Shown here piece after piece: positions 47,601 through 57,639 of a stretch of DNA of 64,000 nucleotides. The notes beneath the pieces were generated by a model. That model was not told the origin of the DNA, ran no database searches, and saw only the letters and a program-made list of their open reading frames with translations. The DNA comes from Sipunculus nudus (lineage: Eukaryota; Annelida; Sipuncula; Golfingiida; Sipunculidae), in contig CM049320.1 in assembly GCA_026874595.1 (NCBI GenBank), forward strand, positions 21,275,714 to 21,339,713. Direction: 5' to 3'. Position numbers and translations under genes: made by a program. Every line of letters starts with the position of its first letter. Within the stretch, counting starts at the first letter, position 1.

Positions 47601-48558
47601 TCTAATACTTAAAAAAGGAAAACCGCGTTGTGCACAATTGTGTGCAATACATCATTTTAAAGGTTATTATCCCCACAGTGACATAGGCGATATAAGAATT
47701 AATAATTTTTAATGTATTTATTATTTTGAGTGATTTTCCCGTTTTTACTTACTTGCACGGAGGTTTGACCGATCACAGCCGAACGGCGATTCGGCAATGA
47801 CCGGAATGGGTGCATCGTTAATTGTCACTAAACCTCAAACACAACTATTGTTTATATGAAAAGTGAGGGAATTGAGCCTGTCGGGCCTTACATTTGAACG
47901 AGGCTCTCACCCGTGTGCGTGGTCAGTAAAAGAGTAAAACACGTTTCTTGCTTTAAAAAATTGAGAGTGCAACCCAGGAGGATTAATGACAAAACCTAAT
48001 TCAAGGTCCCAAATTCAGGAACAGACGTGGGGTGGGGTCGAGGGTTTCAGGCCTCAATATTTGTCTGATATGATGAAAGACAACGTTGCGGTGGATGAAA
48101 ATGGGTTAGGGACCCTATGCATGGAGTTCCGTTGGTTCCGCTTCTGCTACTTACAAAGTATGCATATTTCTGTTTCTTTCTTCAGGAACAGTTTCCTTCC
48201 AACGTACATTTAAAAAATTTTTCATGTGTTCCTCAAATCAACCAAATCTTTATACGTCCACCGACAGAATCAAGCCAAATATCATCGAAAACCTGAATGC
48301 CCCCGCGTCTCATTCCGGTTCATCATTGACCTGGTCTTCAAGGTAAACATACAGAGGTATAAATTTCTTGCCACGAGGACGGCCAACAAAATAAATGTAA
48401 AAAAAAATATTTATACATATCTTATTGAGACAGTTTCCGACTTAAAACCGGTATTTTCTAATAACTTTTAGAATAAGAAATGAGCGAATATTCCAAATCT
48501 CGGTTAATATATCTCCCCAACCCCGATAACAAGCTCGGTATACCGGATGTATCAGCTA

Positions 48559-48559
<1 letters not shown>

Positions 48560-48605
<46 letters not shown>
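48560..48605. repeat. (TA)n microsatellite
   Basis: Uninterrupted TA run. Confidence 0.98.
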
Positions 48606-48606
<1 letters not shown>

Positions 48607-50465
48607 TTGCTGATATATGTATTAAGAAATTAAGATGTCCTTGCGTTCTTGCCGGCTTAAGTAAAGACTTTTACATCCAACATGTGCTTATTTTGAGTTC
48701 AAACACACTATGTTGCCAGTTATACATCAGAAATGATGTTACACCAATCCATTGGTTTCTGTCCATCAATTTTATGTTAATTTTGTTGTACTATAATTTG
48801 CAAAAGGACACTAAAACTTGCCCGTGCCGGCAAGTGTGGGAACGTATTAGTATGCTGCCGGCTACAATAATGGAATGCAGCAATATATTTTTTAAGACTT
48901 ACCTCATCAAAATACAAATCTTATGCAAAATGTCATGACAACTGTAAATGTCTATACTAATTTTCATTTTTTTTCAAATTAGAAATCAGGATTTCAAGTG
49001 AAATGTTTAAATTAAACTGGATTTGAATCAAATTTCTAATAAAAAAATGAATCACCCATGCCGTTTCAGTTGAACAGACCCACAAATATTCTAATGTGCT
49101 TCAGCTCAAAAAGCCAATTAATACTCAAAATATAAACATTGTTTGATATTTATTTAATTCAATAAACTATCTTTATATAGTGAATTTTTAAATACATAAT
49201 GAGACGTGGGGCTGAATTGACAAAATTATTCGATCAGATCGATAGTTAGGGACTAATTTTGTACGTTTAAACCCAACGTTATAGAATTTAAGTTCATATT
49301 CATATTCATTTTAAAATTCAAATTAAAAAAAAAATACACCTGTAACTTCATTTCAGTCGAATTAAAGAAAACAAACAAATTGCAACCTGCCGTTCTTATG
49401 GAATGTATACATCAAAGCTTTGCTCGGCTATAGAAGAAGATGTATACCCTTATTATAAACAAATAATCACTTATTTAATTGCTTAAAGCAGCTTGAAACT
49501 GTAAACTTTCATTCTTGAAATTCTATGAACAACAAAAATAACAATTTAGTCCACTTGGCTCATCAAATAAAAAAATAACAGTAAACTTTCCAGAGCAGTA
49601 ATGTTTTGAAATATGATCTCCATGAATCACTTTTAACAGAAAATGGCATCAAACCTAATGACAGGGAGTGCAGCAAACTCAAAATTTATGGCTTGTTTGG
49701 AAACTGGCCCAAGGATTTATTTGGAAGAGACCTCTGCTAGCCAAGACCATCACTTTACAAGCGCTGATTGAATAAAAAAATAACAAAGAAATTCCTACCC
49801 GTCAAACCATAACTGAAATTTGATCCATGATATGGCAGGTTTCTCGCAACGCACTGTTCTCCCTTAACGTTGCCTGAATGTTATCAAATCATTATCAAAC
49901 AACAAACAAAAACCATTATCAGTAATTCCACTCATATAGCCGACAGCAAGACTAGTAAAAACTGACAGAGAACTCTCACGTTGTCAACGAAAACTGTTCG
50001 TAAAACCAAAGGATAATGGTATGGACTTAAATCAATTCTATTCATTTTTTACCTAGGTCGGTTAATGTATACAGATGGATATAATCCTCTTATTCCTTGT
50101 CAAGGGCAATACATATCATTAAAAACTCTTGCAAATTTTGCTCGGTTTTTCAGAGAATTCAAAGAAGTGAGAAAACTTTAAATTTTGTAGGATCTTCAGT
50201 TTCACTAAATGGGTCAAACCTCTTCTTGACACGTAACCTAATGACTTTGCCTTGCCTTATTTATATATTTCAGCTTCCACGAAAGTGTCTGTAAATGTAA
50301 ACCGTATATTACAGAGTCAAATTCGGGCGCCTCGACGCCAATTTACAATAAGAAAACTCTGATCTTAGATGGTGAGCAATAATGTAAGGAAAGAAAAAAA
50401 GGCGGGAAGTCGGTCTTGTCAGCGTGGAGCTCATAAAAGGAAAATGTGTGGACTAAAATCGCAAT

Positions 50466-50477
50466 GGTCACGTGACC
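50466..50477. promoter_or_regulatory. GGTCACGTGACC palindrome (E-box/CLEAR-type)
   Basis: Perfect 12-bp palindrome containing GTCACGTGAC, the bHLH-zip (USF/TFEB-type) consensus. There is no gene start nearby to support function. Confidence 0.3.
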
Positions 50478-50837
50478 AGTGCTGCTCAGCGTGAGACCTG
50501 TCACGTTGTCATTTGTTGCAGAAGATTTTTTTTCTAATTCCGTGGCGCAGCCGGTGCGATTAACTGAATAGGACACCGGTCTGAAACTCCTGAAATAACC
50601 TCTACTCAGCGGCCTGACTGACAAATAAACGAACCCATTTAGACAATTAAAATAACAAGGAGCTTTCGGAGGTTTTTTCAAGGTTTTATTGCGAATCACG
50701 TCTCAACTTGAACAGGCAACATACGATGTTCTTGACTTCTCAACAAAAGATTGAAACCAATTGACTTAATAAGAGTCTGTGTCAAATTTCCCATTGGACG
50801 TCAAGAAAACCGCGCTCCATGTTCCGTGATTTTGTGG

Positions 50838-51146
50838 TCATTTAAGCACATTTAAATGCAGAGCATGGATTTTATTGGACGTGAAGATTGGCACAAAGAG
50901 AAGGTTGCCTGGTAACTGTAATAGATGGGTCTTCATTATTCTATCTATTGTCTGATATAAGAATACATAGTTCTCCAACTCTTGAAGAAAGTTTTTTGCA
51001 TGTGCCACTGCTAGTTTAAAAGTTGCACGGTAGGATTTCTCCAATGGATAAAATATAACATCACCAGAATTTAGTTCAAAATCACCAAATATCCGGAAGG
51101 TCTGAACTTTAAAGGAACATATATTATTATTTACTTGCAGAAACAT
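50838..51146 (-). CDS. Unrecognised ORF, 102 codons, overlapping a triplicated block
   Basis: Opens MFLQVNNNICSFKVQTF and includes FGDFELNSGDVIFYPLEKSY and FKLAVAHAKNFLQEL. The sequence is protein-like and not low-complexity. Its first ~42 codons lie in the first unit of a 125-bp tandem repeat. Units upstream (51,147-51,392) encode nearly the same peptide, but 125 is not a multiple of three, so the copies are out of frame with each other. No domain was recognised. It may be an exon whose 5' part was triplicated, or repeat-derived. Confidence 0.3.
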   Translation of the reverse strand: MFLQVNNNICSFKVQTFRIFGDFELNSGDVIFYPLEKSYRATFKLAVAHAKNFLQELENYVFLYQTIDRIMKTHLLQLPGNLLFVPIFTSNKIHALHLNVLK

Positions 51147-51392
51147 GTTGCACGGTAGGATTTCTCCAATGGATAAAATACAACATCACCAGAATTTAGT
51201 TCAAAATCACCAAATATCCGGAAGGTCTGAACTTTAAAGGAACATAAATTATTATTAACTTGCAGAAACATGTTGCACGGTAGGATTTCTCCAATGGATA
51301 AAATATAACATCACCAGAATTTAGTTCAAAATCACCAAATATCCGGAAGGTCTGAACTTTCAAGGAACATTATTATTAACTTGCAGAAACAT
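51022..51392. repeat. 125-bp tandem repeat, three copies
   Basis: GTTGCACGGTAGGATTTCTC begins each unit at 51,022, 51,147 and 51,272. Units differ by only a few bases and a short deletion in the last, so the triplication is recent. Confidence 0.95.
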
Positions 51393-52408
51393 GGCCATAC
51401 TGCCAGTCCTTAGTAAGCACTTCATTAAAGATAAGGAGAGTATTTGGTTTCATCCGTCTCCTAATTTTAAGTTTGGACCCCTAGCTACTAAATTAGTGAA
51501 ATGCACAAGAGTCATAGCATGGGGTCTTCATCCTAAGCCCTTTAAGTGGCCAAGTGAAGTCTAGGCCCCCTCTTACCTATCGGTCACCTTACTTTATCCG
51601 ACGGTGATAATGGGTCAGTCCATTTGAAGTAAAGGAGGGATACATATTCGTGCAAGGGGTGGGGGGTTAAGGGTAGATCTATGGTATATCCGCCAATACC
51701 TCCCATGCCATGTATACTGGCATTACATTTAGACATAATAATCATTAATTTAATAGCAACACCGTGCCCCCCCCCCCTCCCCCCACCAAACTCAGCCGCC
51801 CACATGTGACATCTTCTCTCGGAGACGAATGATTTGTGCGGGACTAACTGTAGTACGGTTAAGAAGGACATTCCCTTTGGCATTTACATAGAATTTAAAA
51901 TCATACTTATTCACACAACATGTCAACTCAAAGCAGGAAATTATTTTTAAAGTGACCTACTCACAATACCAGGCCTGTTTAATATACATGAATGTAGTGT
52001 TTTCTGCATAAAATATGATGTTATCTGCCAATATTTCGTTCTAAAACCGTTTGCTTTCGTTAGGTCTGGCCGCCTCGAGCACGGAGGTACATGGCCCATG
52101 CATTAATTAACCACTTGCACTCTCGATTGGCTGACTTATCCCGGTGAAAGCTCGGGGCACAGTGATTGACAGGCCTGTGGCAGGGCTGGAGTTAATTTAC
52201 AAACACCCTGTCAACACATCTTAGTGTTTACTGAACAGAAATCACCGGCAACTGGCGACCCAAAATGTGCTCAGCTGCGTTAGATCCGCCCAATATTGAA
52301 TATTACGTATAACTATTATGTAAAAACACCAGTCCTGCCATCTTAAATTAGCTTGCACCATCGCAATCTCCACACACATCCCCCCTCCCTAAACAATCCA
52401 AAGAATAT

Positions 52409-52453
<45 letters not shown>

Positions 52454-53424
52454 GCAAATGAAATATATTAATAAATAGAATTATAGACTTTGGTTCCATT
52501 ATGAGTATACCATGAAAGATTAAACCTGGTTTAGAATTATCCTATCCCGGAAACATAATACTATTATTTCTAAAATTTTTATCATAATATATTTAAAAAT
52601 ATGATTAAGTATATAATTGAAATGTGGTATACAGAAGCTAATGAAATATGTTATTAAGACGCTAAGCATATTATATATGTGTGTGTGTGTGTGTGATAAA
52701 ATATAAATGTAGCGTGTACGCCAGCTGGTAGCCATTCACAAAGCAAGATTTTTCAGGCTTTCGACCCCGTGTTTCTTCGTGTTTTCTCCTTCATGTTTCT
52801 CGTTAATTAGGAGATATCACGAATGTCAAGCGCTTAAGATCGTACCTCGATCTGGTCACGCAGTCTTGTTAATGACAACAGAAATATATCAATATGTTTT
52901 TTTTTATATTATGCCAGCTAGTGTGGTTACTGAACATGGCACAAACGGAAGTAGAAAACCTCTGAACGGTAAAAATATGGAGTCACATAATAAATCAAAT
53001 TCATATGCCTCTGAAAAAAATCAACAGTCAAAGTTTTGTTTCCCTTTTCACAACCTCTAGCTCTAAAGTCATGTTTCCCCGAAATAAAGCTCGGTTTTTA
53101 CTTTAATCATGCATGAAGTGCGTTTATTTCTGTTTCAGTGTGTTTATATATTTGTATACTTCATTAAAAGCATTTGTTTACGCCAATATATATTTATTAA
53201 TATGTAAAATGTAAAGCTTAATATACCCAAATCGACAAATGTCGTGAAACGTTTCGGGTTTTTTTGGTCACAAATCAACTAGAGAGAGATAACCCAATTG
53301 CGCATGACCTCTCATAGGTCAGGCCATTCATCAGAATTCTATAAACTCAATGACATCATCGATGTTTAGTGCTGACGTTCATTCTAAACATTTTAAATTG
53401 ATACAGGTTTGCGTTAAAAATAAT
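51393..53424. other. Non-coding with microsatellite and C-run
   Basis: Contains a C-run near 51,767-51,777 and a compound (CA)n(TA)n tract at 52,407-52,453. ORFs at 51,584-51,883, 52,520-52,735 and 52,779-53,060 show no domain. Confidence 0.45.
52407..52453. repeat. (CA)n(TA)n compound microsatellite
   Basis: CA run continuing into a TA run. Confidence 0.97.
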
Positions 53425-54005
53425 ACCCCTTTCACACACAAACCGGTTTTGAAACGCTTTTGTCCAAAGCAGATTGGTCAAATCTGTTTTACATCATATT
53501 GTGCTTTCAAACTGCATCTAGAATGCATGAGGTGCACATTTCACCTGTGACACCATGTAAGAACATAATGCAACAAGCATTTGCGTATGCGTTGTGGTTC
53601 AAAGCTAGTTCTAAATCGTTTTGAATGCAAATTGATAATCGCATTTGAAACGGTTTTAAACCTCTTCCTGAGCTTGATTATGGCCGTTTTCGCCAAAACG
53701 GTGTGAAAACATTTTGATATTCTAAGCCCTTCAAGCACACCGGTTGGGAGGTTCTTAGACCCGTTCCCTGGTCCTTAGGCGTGAGTTTTAATTGAGCCAA
53801 TATATGACGAAGATGCCACTAAGCTAAGCAGAGAAGGGGGGCTGTTCCAGCCACCAGCTTGTCCCGGAGATTTCGAAGAGTCGCTGGAGGAGTCCAGTCG
53901 GCTACAGCATACACCCACATCGTAATTTCATCGGCAGCAAAAAAACTCTTTGGATTACCTGTGAACGGTTTGAAACATTTTATGCATTCACTGTGTGAAA
54001 GGGGT
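53425..54005. mobile_element. TIR element with perfect 13-bp ACCCCTTTCACAC termini
   Basis: ACCCCTTTCACAC at 53,425-53,437 is exactly complementary to 53,993-54,005. The interior carries repeated AAACCGGTTT/AAACGGTTTT motifs and CAAAACGGTGTGAAAAC near 53,693. CCTTTCACAC-type ends are reminiscent of PIF/Harbinger or similar DNA transposons. No 3-bp duplication was found, so the true ends may lie slightly outside. The minus-strand ORF 53,819-54,106 crosses the right end and is not called. Confidence 0.5.
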
Positions 54006-54870
54006 GTCAGAATGGGCTTATATGCCTGAACCCATCCTTGAAGCATGGTTGTATGGGCACTGCTGCAGATTGCTCTGGCGCTAGACGTCATGCAGAGCTG
54101 AAGCACTTGGAAATAAAGATTAATTCATCAGTGCAAGTACTGAACCAGTATGGGGCTTATTGGCGCGTTCTAACAGCCACTTTAAGAGCGGACTGGCTTG
54201 AAGTCCAGCTGGCCTCCCCTTGGTGAAAACTACTTCTACCAAATAAGCATATAAAAAGGAAAACGTTCATTCAAGTAGCTAGCGGGCTTGAAGACCTTTA
54301 GAGAGCGTTGGTTCATTGTCTGTTTTTATTTTCTCTCAAAGCACACACATTCTTGCCATAAGATTCTAGGAAAATGGTCCCGGAAAACACAAATGAATGT
54401 GGCCTGAAGAAATAACCCTCCCTGACCATATAAAGACCAAATCACGCACAGCCCTGCCTCAAGTGTCCCAAGGCTCTGTATTACTGCGTCGGTTGAAGGT
54501 AGTAGCAGACAAATTGCGAAGTGATTAGTATTCAGGCGACTTCCGGTCCAGACTATAGCAAGAAAACTACGTCATTAGGTCTCCTGGCGTTTCCGTGATG
54601 GTCCTATAGTTCCCGCCTGGTGTTTATTCCTTCTGTTTTGGGGCACTTTTTAGTAATTTCACATTGCCATAAAGGAGTCCAGGGACCTGTATGTGAAAAT
54701 TTAGACACATAACTTAGTCATAAGTAAGCAATTTTAATGATGTTAACAACCACTGTTAAAGCAACTTAATTTGGCGAAAATACTCTTTATCTGAAATCTG
54801 TCCATAAGAGTCCATATAAGTCCAATTAATATTAGACCCATGAAGTATTAGTTCAAGTGATCTTTCATAT

Positions 54871-54874
<4 letters not shown>

Positions 54875-54927
<53 letters not shown>
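54875..54927. repeat. (TA)n microsatellite
   Basis: Uninterrupted TA run. Confidence 0.98.
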
Positions 54928-54930
<3 letters not shown>

Positions 54931-55146
54931 ATTTTTTATCATTCATTTTCATATGATATTTTAAGTTTATTTTTATATTTTTAAAAGGTATGTACATGAC
55001 AAAAACTCAAAATCAATTTTCCCGTCTAATGTGTGTCTTTCTTTATTAAAAGTTATTTTTTTTTACTCAAATTTTAAAATTTCAGTATTAGGGTAGATAG
55101 AAACATGAATGCTAATAATCGCAAATTATAAAAATAAGATAAATAT

Positions 55147-55148
55147 TT

Positions 55149-55214
<66 letters not shown>
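55147..55214. repeat. (CA)n(TA)n compound microsatellite
   Basis: CA run continuing into a TA run. Confidence 0.97.
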
Positions 55215-56261
55215 TCTTTTATAATGAATAAAGTGAGGAAGATGGCAAGTTGAATGTTCATCTGAAAAAAATGGTCACCAATCATAAATATTTTCTCAAT
55301 TTAATTTGAACCACGATATGTAAATGTTTGTTCCTTTTTTCTCCTTTTTATCGTATCCTTATTATGTTTGTCTCTTGTTTAGCTGCACTTACATATATAT
55401 GTATGTACCTCTTTGTATAATGTATATTTTGTCACGCTGTGTATGTCTATGTATGTGTATAATAGCTTTCTGATATAATTATTTTTAAAAGATTAAGTAG
55501 GAATCTGCATTCTATAAGGAGTACAAGCCTCAGCCATGAGTCTGAATCAACTTATTCGGCCGATATTCTCAGATTCATTCGTGCATGAATGACTCTGCAT
55601 TTGTGAATTTTCCTTGATGACGTTACTGAATCCGGATCATGTGCCGGATCCACGCCGAAATCTAATCGATTCTTCCTTGGTTCTCTCCCGAAATGTTCTG
55701 AACATTTCATGAAATTTAGTTCATGATTCCGTGATTTATATCTTGAACACAAACACACACACGAAAATACGAGCGGGGATGAAGGCATACCCTCCAGTCG
55801 GAGACAAAATGCACACGGCCACCAGCTATACGAGACAGAATGGTCTGTTGTCATACGCCGGCTCTCTTGTTAACAGTACCGACCGCTGCGCTGTTTGCAT
55901 TGATCGTGACTAAATGAACTCCTTTGATCTGATTGACTGTGTTAATTAGAACCATAACAGTGCTCTTTAATCTGCTTTGTAGTTGCCTCGGCGTCACGTG
56001 CTCCCCCATCCGGTTCCTTCATTACGTTCAGATCATATTCTTCTTTACAAAGGAATTATAGTGGTTAATTTCCACACACATTTTATGAGACTAATGATTC
56101 CTAGTGAAAATGATACCGAGAGTATTAAAAAATTCCCACCTTGATTAGTTTCATATAAAAATTGATTCATACGAGTTGTAGTATGATATTAAGGGTTCCA
56201 AAAATGTCAACACTGGTGGATATCATACTGAAATTGATTTAGCAAAAGTCCGTGTTATGTG

Positions 56262-57150
56262 TTTTATCATGATATAGACGTAAATGGGTGGGGATTAGGG
56301 ATGTTTTTAGCCCGATGTGGATGTAAATGTGTGAGGATTTGGGATGTTTAAGCATAATATGGATGTAAATGGGTGAGGATTTCGGAAGTTTTATCATGAT
56401 ATAGATGTACATAATACGGATTTAGAATGTTTTATCATGATAAACATGTAAATAAGTGAGGATTTGGGATGTTTTATCATTATATACATATAAATAAGTG
56501 AAGATTAGGGATGTCTTATCATGATATAGATGTACATAATACGGATTTGAAATGTTTTATCATGATAAACATGTAATTAGATGAGGATTTGGGATGTTTT
56601 TAGCCTGATATGGATGTAAATGTGTGAGGATTTAGGATGTTACAGCATGATATGGATGTAAATGGGTAAGGATTTCGGATGTTTTATCATGATAAAAGTG
56701 TAATTAAGAGAGGATTTGGGAAGTTTTATTCATGATAAAGATGTAATAAGATGAGGATTAGGGATGTCTTATCATGATATAGATGTATATAATACGGATT
56801 TGGGATGTTTTATCGTGATAAACGTGTAAATAAGTGAGGATTTGGGATGTTATATCATGATATAGATGTTAATCGGTGAGGATTTGGGATGTTTATAATC
56901 ATAATAAATATGTAATGAGGTGAGGATATGGGATGTTTTGTTATGATATAGATGTTGCTGGGTAAGAATTTAGGATGTTTTATTATGATATAGATGTTAT
57001 TGGGTAAGAATTTAGGATGTTTTATCATGATATAGATGTAATTAGGCAAGGATTTAGGATGTTTTATCATGATATAGATGTAATTAGGCGAGGATTTAGG
57101 ATGTTTATCATGATATAGATGTAATTAGGTGAGGATTTGGGATGTTTTTT
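56262..57150. repeat. 42-bp minisatellite, about 21 units
   Basis: The unit reads GATGTTTTATCATGATATAG then ATGTAATTAGG(C/T)(A/G)AGGATTT(A/G)(G). Units near 57,000-57,110 are almost identical, while units toward 56,300 vary in length and sequence, giving a gradient of homogeneity. The 71-codon minus-strand ORF at 56,855-57,070 is a translation of the repeat (42 bp is 14 codons). Confidence 0.93.
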
Positions 57151-57370
57151 CTTGACACATTAAATTAGGTTAACCACATGGTCATCTGTCGCAGATGGAT
57201 CGAAAGATTCGATTACATTATGGATTGCTCTTACAGATACTGATATAATAGTATTGGAGCATCTTCTTTAACTGGTATTGCAGACAGTTCATGTGTTATT
57301 TTATAATTGTAGTGAAAATAAGATATTAAAAATTAAAACAATCAGTCATTCACTGCACTGTTACCTGTCA

Positions 57371-57466
57371 GGTTGGCGTGAGTGCTGCCATCCTTAGGGT
57401 TCGAACCTCTTTCAGTTAAGTACTGTGGAGATTGCCGGGACTACTAATCTCAACTGTCAAACTAAA
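57371..57466 (+). mobile_element. SINE-like tail with B-box
   Basis: GGGTTCGAACCTC at 57,398-57,410 resembles a Pol III B-box. It is followed within about 30 bp by GCCGGGACTACTAATCTCAA and CTGTCAAACT, the same 3' end as the minus-strand element at 6,827-7,160. It appears to be a heavily truncated member of that family. Confidence 0.45.
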
Positions 57467-57639
57467 AAACATTTGTTACGTTTCAAGGAAACGGCATCGG
57501 TTTAAATTTCTCATGCGCTACTTACAAAATATTACGTGTTTCGTAAAGGTATTACTAATAAACACATATTTATCTGACTCGCTTTGAAACAATTCTTATC
57601 CAAACTATTTGCAGGGACCACATAACCCTCTTCACTACA

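Larger units (their letters stand above)
47597..50837. other. Non-coding, no recognised gene
   Basis: ORFs at 47,986-48,213, 48,226-48,471, 48,480-48,938, 50,097-50,294 and 50,343-50,699 show no domain or signal. A (TA)n tract lies at 48,560-48,605. A perfect 12-bp palindrome GGTCACGTGACC is at 50,466-50,477. Confidence 0.45.
54006..56261. other. Non-coding with two TA microsatellites
   Basis: (TA)n at 54,875-54,927 and (CA)n(TA)n at 55,147-55,214. ORFs at 54,038-54,226, 55,552-55,854 and 55,731-55,913 have no domain. Confidence 0.45.

Noticed and set aside
53819-54106. 95-codon minus-strand ORF as a Harbinger-type protein
   Set aside because: No DDE or Myb/SANT motif is seen, and the ORF straddles the element end.
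56855-57070. Repetitive ORF (IKHPKFLP repeats)
   Set aside because: In-phase translation of the 42-bp minisatellite.
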